The position numbers and the translations under genes are program-made. Positions 53,813 to 62,989 of a DNA stretch of 64,000 bases are shown piece by piece. The notes beneath the pieces are model-generated. The model ran no database searches. It was given only the letters and a program-made list of their open reading frames with translations, and was not told the DNA's origin. Every line of letters begins with the position of its first letter. Within the stretch, counting starts at the first letter, position 1. The stretch lies in assembly GCA_964035575.1 (NCBI GenBank), contig OZ037867.1:620001-684000 (forward strand). Reading direction: 5' to 3'. This DNA comes from Rhynchopus sp. YZ270_cl-10. Its lineage: Eukaryota; Euglenozoa; Diplonemea; Diplonemida; Diplonemidae.

Positions 53813-54790
53813 ATGCACCGTTTGCAGACACTGTCCAGCCACCTCACCACCACGGTGCGCACATGCAGCACAGCAGCATCTGTGGTTCCGGTGTACCCGA
53901 ACCGCAAGGTCACAATTCTTGACGGCGTCGAGATGGCCTTCATCGACCACGAGGTGGGGAGCGGGCCGACTGTTGTTGCGCTGCATGGCAACCCGACCAA
54001 CTCATTTCTATGGCGTAAGGTTTTTAAGGTGCTTGGTGCGGACCGCGGCATCGGGCGGCTGCTTGCTCCTGACCTGGCGGGGCAGGGGAGAAGCAGCAAA
54101 TCGCAGCGTGGCTTCACCTTCCATGCCCACGCCGACTACGTTGCGTCCTGGTTCGACACCGTCCTCCCCGAGGCCACACACCCCAAGCTTGTCCTCGTCC
54201 TCCACGACTGGGGGTCCGGTCTGCTCTTCAACTGGGCCGCACAGAACACACATCGTGTTGCAGCGCTTATTCATATGGAGAGCCTTGTTGCGCCCATCGA
54301 GAGCTGGAATGAGTTTCCGGAGGTAGGACGGAAGGCCTTCAAGAATATGAGGACACCGCGGGTTGGGGAGGCGATGGTGTTGGAGAAGAACTTCTTTCTG
54401 GAGCGGCTGCTGTTGGGGGACAGAGTGACGAAGAAGCCCGGCGACTGGACGGAGGAGGAGAAGGCCGCCTATTTGTCGATGTTCCCCACTCCAGAATCAC
54501 GCCAGCAGCTGCTGAAATGGCCCAGAGAGATTCCCATCGCAACAGAGCCTTCCCCCGTTGTCGACGCCGTCCGCCACTACGAAGGCGTCATGCGCACCTC
54601 CACCTTCCCTAAGCTCTTTGTGAACGCAGAGCCCGGCTTCTTCTCCCCCCTCATCCTCGAGAAGACCAAGTCCTGGAACAACCACCAAGTCTCCAAAACC
54701 GTGGCAGGACGGCACTTCATCCAAGAAGACTCTGGAGAAGAGATTGGCGAAATCATTCTTGCCTTCCTCAAGCAGCAGAAGCTGATGTAA
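53813..54790 (+). CDS. Haloalkane dehalogenase-like alpha/beta hydrolase
   Basis: 325 residues, single exon. Core features of the haloalkane dehalogenase/Renilla-luciferase family are visible: HGNP (Asn60, halide-stabilising), APDLAGQGRS, the nucleophile elbow HDWGSG with Asp132 and Trp133, Glu156 24 residues later as the acid, and GRHFIQED with catalytic His301. This is the subfamily II (LinB/DhaA) pattern Asp-His-Glu with Asn and Trp halide binders. Such enzymes hydrolyse carbon-halogen bonds. The family is mainly bacterial, so horizontal origin is possible, although eukaryotic members exist. Residues 1-24 (MHRLQTLSSHLTTTVRTCST) extend beyond bacterial proteins and resemble a mitochondrial presequence. 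An acceptor (CCACCCCAG, ends 53796) lies 16 nt before the ATG. Confidence 0.9.
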   Translation: MHRLQTLSSHLTTTVRTCSTAASVVPVYPNRKVTILDGVEMAFIDHEVGSGPTVVALHGNPTNSFLWRKVFKVLGADRGIGRLLAPDLAGQGRSSKSQRGFTFHAHADYVASWFDTVLPEATHPKLVLVLHDWGSGLLFNWAAQNTHRVAALIHMESLVAPIESWNEFPEVGRKAFKNMRTPRVGEAMVLEKNFFLERLLLGDRVTKKPGDWTEEEKAAYLSMFPTPESRQQLLKWPREIPIATEPSPVVDAVRHYEGVMRTSTFPKLFVNAEPGFFSPLILEKTKSWNNHQVSKTVAGRHFIQEDSGEEIGEIILAFLKQQKLM

Positions 54791-55028
54791 GAGAAATAGA
54801 GAAAGAGGTTGCAAAATGGTGCCCTTTTTCAAAAAACTGTGTCCCCATTCGCGTGTTTTCCCCCCCATCCCCCTTCTCCCTTTCTTAGGATTACTACACA
54901 AAGGACAGCAGAACCGCAACGTACAAACAACCTTTCTAAGGGGTAAGTAATACCAGGGTGTCCAGGCACTCATGTAAGACTACCCCCCGGGGAAGAAATT
55001 GTTTTTTTCATAAAAGCACAGGCTTAGG
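54791..55028. other. 3' flank of dehalogenase gene
   Basis: No gene. It ends in the left half of a hairpin repeat (GCACAGGCTTAGG) interrupted by the next element. Confidence 0.4.
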
Positions 55029-55885
55029 CAGGGCACTAGCTAGACTTTTTTTTTTCCGTTTCTTTGCGGTTTTGCGGTTTCAAAAATTTTTTTCGCGCGG
55101 CGACAAAAACAAACTAAGGGAAAACACACGAATGAGGGACGGGGAGATTTTGGGAAGGGGTTATTTACAGGGCATTTTTTACGGGGCTAAACCCGACTGA
55201 CCCTGGTGTAATCTCCTGCCAACTTCATTGCATGTATCAGAATGCTTCTGTGCGTGAGCATGTGTTGTCGCAGGGTCTGCACAGCTTCCGACGTTCGCAC
55301 ATACTCCCCCCAGTCTCCTGTTTGCTGTCAACCATTCTATCACACACTCCTCCATGTCCGCGGTGGCACGCCGGCTCACTAAGCTCTGACTTAATCCCCC
55401 TGATCGTGGACCACCCCTCAACCTGAATCGATTGCACTTTCGGTTGCAAAATGCAACTGTCCAAATTGCAAGGGGATTCCCGAAGACATTGTAAAATAAT
55501 AAATGGCGCCGCAGGCAAAAAAAATTAGGGTACGGTGTAAAGATGCCGGTTTTACACCAGAGTCACTCAACAAACCCCTTTTTTGCGAAGCAAAAAAGGA
55601 AAATGGCGCCGCAGGCAAAAAAAAATATGGGTTAACTCCGCGAGCGAAGCGAGCGGAAATTTTTTTGGGGTGTACTTCCGTGAGCGCAGCGAGCAGAAAA
55701 AAATTAAGGTGCTATCATGCCAGTCATCTGGGGGTCGGGCGAGGGGGCCGAACAGTGCCCAAAAACCCCCACATTTTTTTTTCTTCTGCCCCGAGATTTT
55801 TCGTTTTTTTTTTTTTTTCCGCCAAACCGCAAAAACGGGTTTTTGCGGTTTTGAAACCGCAAAAAAGCACCTAGCTAGTGCCCTG
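55029..55885. mobile_element. hAT-type non-autonomous transposon CAGGGCACTAGCTAG
   Basis: 857 bp. 15-bp inverted ends CAGGGCACTAGCTAG and a perfect 8-bp duplication GGCTTAGG (55021-55028, 55886-55893). Subterminal GCGGTTTTGCGGTTT words are inverted too. The interior 55450-55640 is homologous to 62300-62490 of the element at 62007-62648 (shared GCAAGGGGATTCCC, GGCGCCGCAGGC, TTTTACACCA). It is inserted into a stem-loop repeat (AGCACAGGCTTAGGGTCAT). No transposase domain. Confidence 0.85.
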
Positions 55886-56096
55886 GGCTTAGGGTCATTT
55901 TCATACATTTTTTGTATGAAAATGGACAACGAACGATGCCACATTATACAACCAATTTTGCAAAGCAATAGTTTTGGCCGACATTGAGTTTATTGAAGAA
56001 AAAAAGAATACTAATTTGATGAAAGAAAACGCCGCACTCTTAGGGGATGATATCATCCCCAAGGTGATGTTTTGGTTTGAAAGAAAAAGGTGTATA
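55886..56096. other. Gene-free spacer between two elements
   Basis: Contains the right half of the interrupted hairpin repeat and a GGGGATGATATCATCCCC palindrome at 56043-56060. Confidence 0.45.
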
Positions 56097-56714
56097 ATAT
56101 GGGTCGATGCGTAAAACCCCCCCTCCCCTAAATTTCACTACGATTTTTGAGGTTTTACCAGAAATCAGCGCCGAAAACTGCCCAGAACCACCCCCAAAAC
56201 CATTTTCCGGCGGGTTTTGGGGGCTTTTGGGACTTATTTTGACCCATTTTGGGGTATTTTTGCGTGTTTTTGGACTATTTTTACTCCCTACCCCCAGAAG
56301 ACAATATAATCGGTGACTCCTCTGACGAGGATCGGTGACGAGGACGATATAATCGGTGACTCCTCTGACGAGGAGCACGATCCTGTCCCTCAAGAAGAAG
56401 AAGAGATGACAGAGGCCCTTCACCGCATGGCTAAGAGAACGCGGTCTTTTATTTCTTCAGTTTCCTTAGTTTCACATAAAACGTGTGAAACCTGTGGTAA
56501 GACGGGCCACAATACACGTTCATGTCCAAAAAAGCGTCGCACATCATAAAAAAGACCCCAAAACACCCCCCCCAGGGTCCCCAGGCCCCCCAGACCCCCC
56601 AAACACCCCTTGTACATGCACCTCGACCTCTCATAGCCTCCCAACAGAAATAAAAAAAAATCAAAAATCGTAGTGAAATTTAGGGGAGGGGGGGGTTTAC
56701 GCATTCACCCATAT
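56097..56714 (+). mobile_element. TIR element with a zinc-knuckle coding remnant
   Basis: 618 bp. Inverted ends of about 50 bp: ATATGGGT, two variable bases, ATGCGTAAA, then CCCCCTCCCCTAAATTTCAC. The target duplication is uncertain because the flanks are AT-rich. A frame at 56313-56549 ends in CETCGKTGHNTRSCPKK, a CX2CX4HX4C zinc knuckle of the kind found at the C-terminus of many MULE-type transposases. Upstream of it, ATATAATCGGTGACTCCTCT is present twice. It is probably an internally deleted derivative of an autonomous element. Confidence 0.6.
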
Positions 56715-56948
56715 GCAATGTCTTTCAAATCATTTGCCTTTGTTTTTTTTACATTACCCTCGCCTTGTGGTTGTTGACCCTGCAGAAAAGAAAGTGAAGC
56801 TTTTCCAGGTGACAACCGTCAACTATCTACCGTGGTTGGGAAATATTTGGACCGTGTCAAATTTGGCCCTTTTCCGATTTTTTATGGGTCATTTTTTTTG
56901 GTTCTTATTACCTAACTGCGGTATTTATAAAAAGAACACAATCTATAA

Positions 56949-57048
56949 CCGTAACTGTAAATATGTTGGGCCGTAAAAATGTTGGGATAGCCCAAAAAAG
57001 GCTCGCTCGTCCCAACATTATTACGGCCCAACATATTTACAGGTACGG
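56949..57048. mobile_element. 100-bp palindromic element, CCGTA ends
   Basis: Arms of about 39 bp: CCGTAACTGTAAATATGTTGG plus GCCGTAAAAATGTTGGGA against the complement, differing at only three sites. It shares the CCGTAA start with 23221-23557 but the TA flanks are not preserved here. Confidence 0.6.
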
Positions 57049-57200
57049 TACCAAGTGGTGATCTTATTCACCGCAACATCTCTTGATTTAAGCAGAGCAG
57101 CAGGTTTTTTTTTTACAAACACAGTTCTATTAATTTCCACTCCCCCAGTTTTGGACCCAACATGCTCTTTTGTTTAAGAAATTGGTTTTTTTGACTTATT

Positions 57201-57324
57201 TGGTGTGATTCAGGGGGTACGGACAACCCACGGGGTAACCACGGAGAACTGTTTCGGGCCATATTAAGATTTGCGGAGCACCTTCGGGGGGAACCACGGA
57301 GAATCCGTTTGGGTGATCACACCA
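57201..57324. mobile_element. TGGTGTGAT element with 5-bp TSD
   Basis: 124 bp with inverted ends TGGTGTGAT and ATCACACCA and a perfect 5-bp duplication TTATT (57196-57200, 57325-57329). Interior ACCACGGAGAA is repeated. Non-coding. Confidence 0.7.
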
Positions 57325-57494
57325 TTATTACTATAAAACCCCCCTCCCCTAGCATCCTTCTTCCCTCAGGTGTGTGTCCCGGTGAAGCGTTTTTTTTTTT
57401 TGTTGCACTACGTTCTGTATTGATGGTCTACTCTCATGGTCGACTTTGCGGGATATCTCTTCTTCGTGAAGGTAATAAGGGAGGGCCCCGTGGA

Positions 57495-57581
57495 CAGTGC
57501 TACCAGCGCTACAACTGGATTTTGTAGCGCTACAAAGTGCCATTTGTAGCGAGTAGCGCGATATTTGTAGCGGTAGCACTG
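57495..57581. mobile_element. 87-bp CAGTGCTACC palindrome, 7-bp flanking repeat
   Basis: Inverted ends CAGTGCTACC...GGTAGCACTG around TTTGTAGCG words, flanked by CCGTGGA on both sides (57488-57494, 57582-57588). CAGTG ends suggest hAT, but the duplication is 7 rather than 8 bp. Confidence 0.6.
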
Positions 57582-57800
57582 CCGTGGATGTGATTTTTTT
57601 TGAACACATAAAGGCTTACCACAGCTTCCCAATGATTTCCCTCCAGTAAAATGCGGTTAGGTTGGGTCAAAAGACTCCCTATGTCTCACGGTCTGACCAC
57701 TCTCTTCTTACTGGACCAATTCAGCAAATGGTCACCTTTCGTTCTAATGTGCGCCCTTTGTGTATTCTTGTATTCTCTTTTTTTTTTTTGTTTTTTTCTC

Positions 57801-57840
57801 AAGGTGACTAAGCAAAGAGGCGAGGTTCATCTTATAAACT
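57801..57840 (+). repeat. ACGAGAG-type stem-loop repeat
   Basis: AAGGTGACTAAGC, loop AAAGAG, GCGAG, then GTTCATCTTATAAACTTTTT, the classic leader and tail with a partly decayed stem. Confidence 0.55.
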
Positions 57841-57861
57841 TTTTGGTTTTTTTTTTAATAC

Positions 57862-57900
57862 TGATACGCTGTTCACTATGCAATAGTGGATAGCGTATCA
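57862..57900. repeat. 18-bp hairpin TGATACGCT
   Basis: TGATACGCTGTTCACTAT pairs with ATAGTGGATAGCGTATCA (16 of 18 Watson-Crick, the other two G-U-like) around a 3-nt loop. Confidence 0.6.
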
Positions 57901-58092
57901 CGTTCGTCTTCCTAGCTTTTTTTTGTGGGTATTTTTTTGTCTCCTCTCTTCTTGTTGCAGTCTAAACGACTCAATAATGGTGTTATTCGCTTCCGCCACA
58001 CAATCGGCACATACACCCTCTCTCTCCCCCCTCCCCCTCCTGCTGCAAACGTTTCCAAAAGAAAGGTATCACTCTTTTTTTTTATCTATAAA

Positions 58093-58423
58093 TGAGGTGA
58101 TCCAGCGCACACTTTTCCACACTTTTTCACACCGTGAAAACATGTGAAAATAAGTGAAAACGTGTGAAACCAAGGTGAAAATGTGTGAAATCAAGTGAAA
58201 CCATGTGAAACCAAGTGAAAATATGTGAAACCATGTGAAACCAAGTGAAAATGTGTGAAACCATGTGAAAACACCAAGTTTTTTTTTCTGGAGGAATCCA
58301 CTCAGAGTGCGTGAAGCAGTTTTTTTTTCACTTTCGTACACACTTTTTCACACCGTGAAACCATGTGAAAATGTGTGAAACCAAGTGAAAATGTGTGAAA
58401 AAGCGTGAGACTGGATCACCTCA
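58093..58423. mobile_element. Foldback element TGAGGTGATCCAG with 5-bp TSD
   Basis: 331 bp. Inverted ends TGAGGTGATCCAG and a perfect 5-bp duplication ATAAA (58088-58092, 58424-58428). The interior is a run of GTGTGAAACCAAGTGAAAAT words with ACACTTTTTCACACCGTGAAA near both ends. Non-coding. Confidence 0.8.
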
Positions 58424-58820
58424 ATAAAGATTCCCGAAATTTCGCGTCCGTATTTTTCAGCGTTCCAATGCAAAATAGGCATAGTGACAACTGATGGGAG
58501 GTTGTGAAAAGCAACAGCGACGCACTGTACGGACCCTTTCATTGAACGAAAAAATTGTTCAGCGTAACAACATTTGTACATAAATACAATGAAGTGCCTC
58601 AGGCAGACGGTGTACAAAAACTTTTGAAATTTTGAAAATGAAGTAACTCCTCTATCATACACAAATTCTCAAAAAACACCCTCTTTTTTACAGACCCCCC
58701 CCTACACAAGACCCTCCCCCTCCTTCTCCCCCCCAAGGAAACAGCGGAGTCTCCCCTCCCCTCTCTCTTTTCTTTCTTTTCCTCAAATTTTTTGAAAAAA
58801 AAAAAAACCCAAAAAAAAAA
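58424..58820. other. 5' flank of the BAG/sHSP gene
   Basis: No gene. Contains TTTTTTACAG (AG at 58692-58693) and long pyrimidine tracts, ending in an A run just before the ATG. Confidence 0.4.
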
Positions 58821-60603
58821 ATGCGTCGTGCACTCAGAGGTTTGGTTGGGGTGAAGGCAATGCGGAATGATGTGTTATTACCTAAATTTCAACAGCGTGG
58901 GTGTTCTGGTAATGGGGAGATGGCAGCACGGGTAGAAGGGGTATCCGAGGAAATCCTTCGGTCATACCGGGAGCACTGGAACCACATCCGCTTTAGGAAA
59001 GGGTGGGCGACCCCGCTGTTCAGCTTTGAGGAGGTCGAGGAATTGCTGAGACAGGCGGCGGTGACGGCAGCGCATCTTCTTACCGAGATTGAAGACGCTT
59101 CTGATGGGCCGGTCTTCCGACAGAGGGGCGGCGACAGCATGATCTTCCTCTCCAGCGTCACCTACCACCCAGACGGCCAAAAGGAACGCTTCGTCCGCGA
59201 ACTCCTCCACAGCACGCTTTGCGACGCGCGGGGCTACATCCTCGGCCTCACGGAGGAGCGTATCGATACCATGTCCTCCCATGTCAACCGCATCACCGCA
59301 TACTCGAACGCAACCTCCCCAATCGTAAACGGCATTGAAGAGCTTAAAGAGTTGGTAAACAATCTTGATGTGGAGCTTCAAGGAACAACTCCGAGCAAAG
59401 TTCTTGAGCATCTCGAGGCTGCGAAGAGGTTGTTGGAAGGAAAGGAGGTGGAGACTAAGGTTGAAGACGTGAAGGAGGAGGTGGAGATGAAGGTGGAGGA
59501 CGTGAAGGAGGAGGAGGAGGTCGGTGCAGTGGAAGTGGAAGCGGAAGCAGAGGTGGCCCCACCGCCCCATAGAATCGATGTAACCGGGGTGGAGAAAAAG
59601 ATTGCGAGTCTTGTCTCCGCAGCGGATGTACAGTGGGACGTCGTCAAGAAAGACCCTCAATCCTACGAAAAGGAGCTAGAAACCCTGCAACAGAAGTGTT
59701 CCGACAGCTCTGCAGTGTTGATGAAGGATCTTCTTGCATTAGAGCAGGAGTTAAGCAGCGATGAAGGAGTCGTGCACGACAAAGAGGAGCGGACGAGGTT
59801 GAGGGGGCAGGTCAAAACGATTCACAAACTGCTTGAAAATGTGGATGAGGTGACACGCAGGGTTCAGGTTCTGAAAACCGCGACGCAGGACGAAAAGGAG
59901 AGACAATCAGCGTTGAAGGGGAAGAAGCCGGGACGGAGGCCAACAAAGAACTCTAGCCGCTCGCAGGAGCGGAAGGAGCAGGTGAAGCAGCTGGTCAACA
60001 AGGTGATTATGCAGCTCCGCGACGACGCAACGTGGCATGCGATTGAGGTGAGCCCAGAGTTCTCCGTCAGGACCGGTGCGGAGTTCAGCTATGCAACAGC
60101 CTACCTCCCTTCCCTCCGCACCGACCAATGCCAGGTGAACGCTTCCAACCACGGTGTCCTCACCATCTCAGGGGTCTGCATACCCACACAGGAGGACCTC
60201 CGCCCACACCTTGAGTACTTCGTCAACACTGCGATGCAGCTGGCAGCCTCGGACGAAGGGGTCACCTACCTTGCCCACCAGGTGCGCGACCCAGTTGACT
60301 TCATCCGCACCCTCACAGAAGCCAAATGGGGACGGTTCGCAAAGTCCTACCGCCTGCCTGCACCGATCCCAGCAGAAACTGTTCGTGCCACGGTATGCAT
60401 TATTTGAATAAAGGAGCTAAATAAAATATGAGAAGTGGTGCTTTCAGAAAATCGGTCAACGACCTGTTCATATCAAGGGGGAGTGTCAAACTACCCTCAA
60501 TTCGTCATAAAAAAAAAGTCAAAAAAAATAAGGGGGAAAACACACACAAATCATACACACAAATACAGTACGACAACAACGTCCTGCGTGTCGCGATTCC
60601 AAG
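58821..60603 (+). CDS. BAG-domain and small-heat-shock-domain fusion protein (3' end not found)
   Basis: Exon 1 58821-60392 (524 codons) and exon 2 60569-60603; a further exon must follow GTAAGT at 60604. The N-terminal 200 residues are helical and unrecognised. A Glu/Lys/Val repeat (KVEDVKEEVEMKVEDVKEEE) links to a BAG-like helical domain (about 251-351). Residues about 405 onward form an alpha-crystallin domain: LPSLRTDQCQVNASNHGVLT, then after a long insert WGRFAKSYRLPAPIPAETVRAT, completed by YDNNVLRVAIP in exon 2. That last motif is the canonical NGVLxVxIP strand and fixes the splice junction GCCACG|GTATGC and ATACAG|TACGAC. BAG domains bind the Hsp70 ATPase; sHSPs hold unfolded clients. 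The protein is probably a client-delivering co-chaperone. Confidence 0.75.
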
Positions 60604-61393
60604 GTAAGTCTCAGCAGGTCCAATTTTTTCCCGCTCTGTTCCGTGAAGTTGATCTGAAGATCAGCAATATGTCAACTAACTACTTTTTTTTTTCTTCGAA
60701 AAAACGGAAGTGGGGAAGAGCACACACAATAACGTGGACTGATGTCCAGTTTTTATTATTTTGTTGTCGTGTGTTGGTTAAGAAAAGAAAGTATATGAAA
60801 TTATTATTTTGTTGTCTGTACGTTCTTCAGTCAGAGCCCCCCCTTTTATCCTATTATTCTGCACATACCGTGCATCTTCCACACTAGCCTATCTCCCTTG
60901 TGGACACCCCCTGACGTCTCTGAAGGTGATTTGGCACTCTTCAACACGTTTACCCTCCCCTCTTCCCCTACGTCTCACGTCTCTATCAACTCTAAGTCTA
61001 TCTACCGTTTTCTGCTGACTGCATATTTTTTTTTTTTTTTTTCATTTTTTTTTAAATACCTGCAAGCATAGGAAATAGTTCCTCCGATACGGTCGCCAAT
61101 CACACCCCCTCCAAGGGTGTTTGAGCAATCAACGAAAAAAAAACCCCTATAGTGGAGTTCATCCTCGAGTGTCTACACTAATACAACTGTCGGAGTTACT
61201 ATTTTTGGTTTTACCTCTTTCAAGTACTTTTTTTTTTTTTGGATTGATAAATAAGAAGGGGTGTATTCCCTTCCGTGCCTGAATGCCCAAAAGGGTGTTT
61301 TGCACTGTCAACTTCACTAAGGGTGACTAAGCGCAGTGAGGTTTCGACTCTTCTGGCGAATCTGGCTTCACTTTTTTTTTTTTGACAGTAAAA
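60604..61393. other. Gene-free interval, possible last exon(s) of preceding gene
   Basis: A candidate acceptor GTACGTTCTTCAG ends at about 60830, but I cannot choose a reading. About 61060-61200 repeats sequence from 590-690. A stem-loop repeat at 61321-61356 (GGTGACTAAGCGCAGTGAGG) and a GTGCCTG...TCAACTTCAC motif at 61277-61316 resemble repeat P ends. Confidence 0.4.
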
Positions 61394-62687
61394 CAGTGCT
61401 GACGCTAAGGCCGGCTGGCCGGTCATATAAAAAAAATTTTTTTTGACTTTTTTTTTTTCGGCCGAGCCCGGGCGCGCTTCGCGCGCCCGGGTCCCCAACC
61501 CAGCTCAAGTTGGGGGCCTCCGGCGGAATGTGCGAATTCCTCTGCAGAGTTCGGCACTTCACTGATACTTGCACCGGCACGCGTGGGATCAGTTTACAAT
61601 AAGAAACGGCGGTCATGGCACCCAAAGGTTCGTGGCGAAGCCACGGTACGCAACATTTCAAAAAATTGCGCTTAAAATTGCACATTTTTACTGATATACT
61701 ATGTCAAAGGGAAGGGTGCGTTGGCAAGCTTGCGCCGCAGGCGCACGGTACGCTACTTTTATTATTTCGCCACGCTGCCTGCTTCCTTTTCCTTCGGCAT
61801 TTGACCAATTGAGTCGCGTTCTGGCTGTGACGGGGTCACTTTGTTCATGAGGCCATTTCTGGTCACTCTCAGAGGCTCGTGTGAGGTGCCAACTGGGGGG
61901 GACTTCCGACCATCCCCTACCCCACCCTGCCCACCCACCCAACACCGGTCATATATGACCGGCATATTTTCAGACTTTTTTTTTTCTTTTTTTTTTTTGG
62001 TCATATCAGGGTAGTAGCTTGAAAGGTGCACTTTTCAAATGTTGCTGGTTTGCTGGTTTAGAAAAAAATTTTCCCCGGTTGAAAGCGGTCGTCGCGCGCT
62101 TCGCGCGCGCCTCCCTGCCAACCACTGAGTGGAGAGGCAAAGGGTAAATTTTGCGAGACAACAAAGAAAATGGAATATAATCCTGTGTGTACGGCGCTTG
62201 GTCTTGCACCTTCCACTAACTGTACAAAGTCAATACGTCTTCCAGAAGCAGGGGCTGTTGCAACGGTGGGTCATTTTGAAAAAATGGTCAACTTTTTGCA
62301 GCTTTGGTCAAGTTGCATTTGCGGCTGCAAAATGCAAGGGGATTCCCTAAGACATAGTAAAGTAGTATTTTTTGCGGAGCAAAAAATTAATATAAAGTGG
62401 CGCCGCAGGCGAAAAAAAAATTAGGGCATAGTGCAAAACATGCAGCTTTTTACACCACAGAGTCACTTAATGAACCCTTTTTAGGGGTTCGCTTACGTGT
62501 GAGGCTTTCTTCTGTGAGTGGGAAAGTGGTGCGGGGGAGGCGAAAAACTGAATCCCGAATCCCACTTTTTTTTTTTATTTTTCCCCAAACCAGTAAACCA
62601 GCTCGTTCTGGTTTTGAAACCAGCAAAAGTACCCAAGCTATTTCCCTGGGTCATATATGACCGGCTTTTTCCTTAGCGTCAGCACTG
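61394..62687. mobile_element. hAT-like element, outer, interrupted by a second one
   Basis: 1294 bp. 16-bp inverted ends CAGTGCTGACGCTAAG and an 8-bp flanking duplication with one mismatch (CAGTAAAA at 61386-61393, CAGCAAAA at 62688-62695). Its 61450-61815 part is homologous, inverted, to 26190-26585, including the CCCGGGCGCGC hairpin. Without the inner element (62007-62648 plus one duplication) it would be 644 bp, similar to the 698-bp element at 26030. No transposase. Confidence 0.8.
62007..62648. mobile_element. hAT-type non-autonomous transposon, inner
   Basis: 642 bp. Ends CAGGGTAGTAGCTTG and CAGGGAAATAGCTTG (inverted) with a perfect 8-bp duplication GGTCATAT (61999-62006, 62649-62656). 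Subterminal CTGGTTTGCTGGTTT words are inverted. Interior homologous to 55029-55885. It inserted into the outer element, so it is the younger of the two. Confidence 0.85.
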
Positions 62688-62989
62688 CAGCAAAACAAAC
62701 GCATGAAGCAGTGTACCATATGGTGCGGGCTGCCGAAAAGAAACTACGTTGGTAGTTAGCGACACTTCCTTTGCTAGGTTACAGTGGAAAAAAAGGGGGT
62801 AGAGCTCATCCTCGGGTGTCTACACAAAGCTGGTACTAACCAATATTTCAAAGAAAGAGCGGGTATTTCACGTAGTTGACAAAAAAAAAAAAAAATTCAG
62901 TAAACCAGCAATATTTGCAGCAAAAAAAAAAAAGGGAGTTGTTTTGTTCTCCAGCCACCCTGCTCACACTACCCACCAACCAACCCATC

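Larger units (their letters stand above)
56715..58092. other. Gene-free interval crowded with small palindromes
   Basis: No gene. It holds elements at 56949-57048, 57201-57324, 57495-57581, a hairpin at 57862-57900 and a stem-loop repeat at 57801-57840. Confidence 0.5.
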
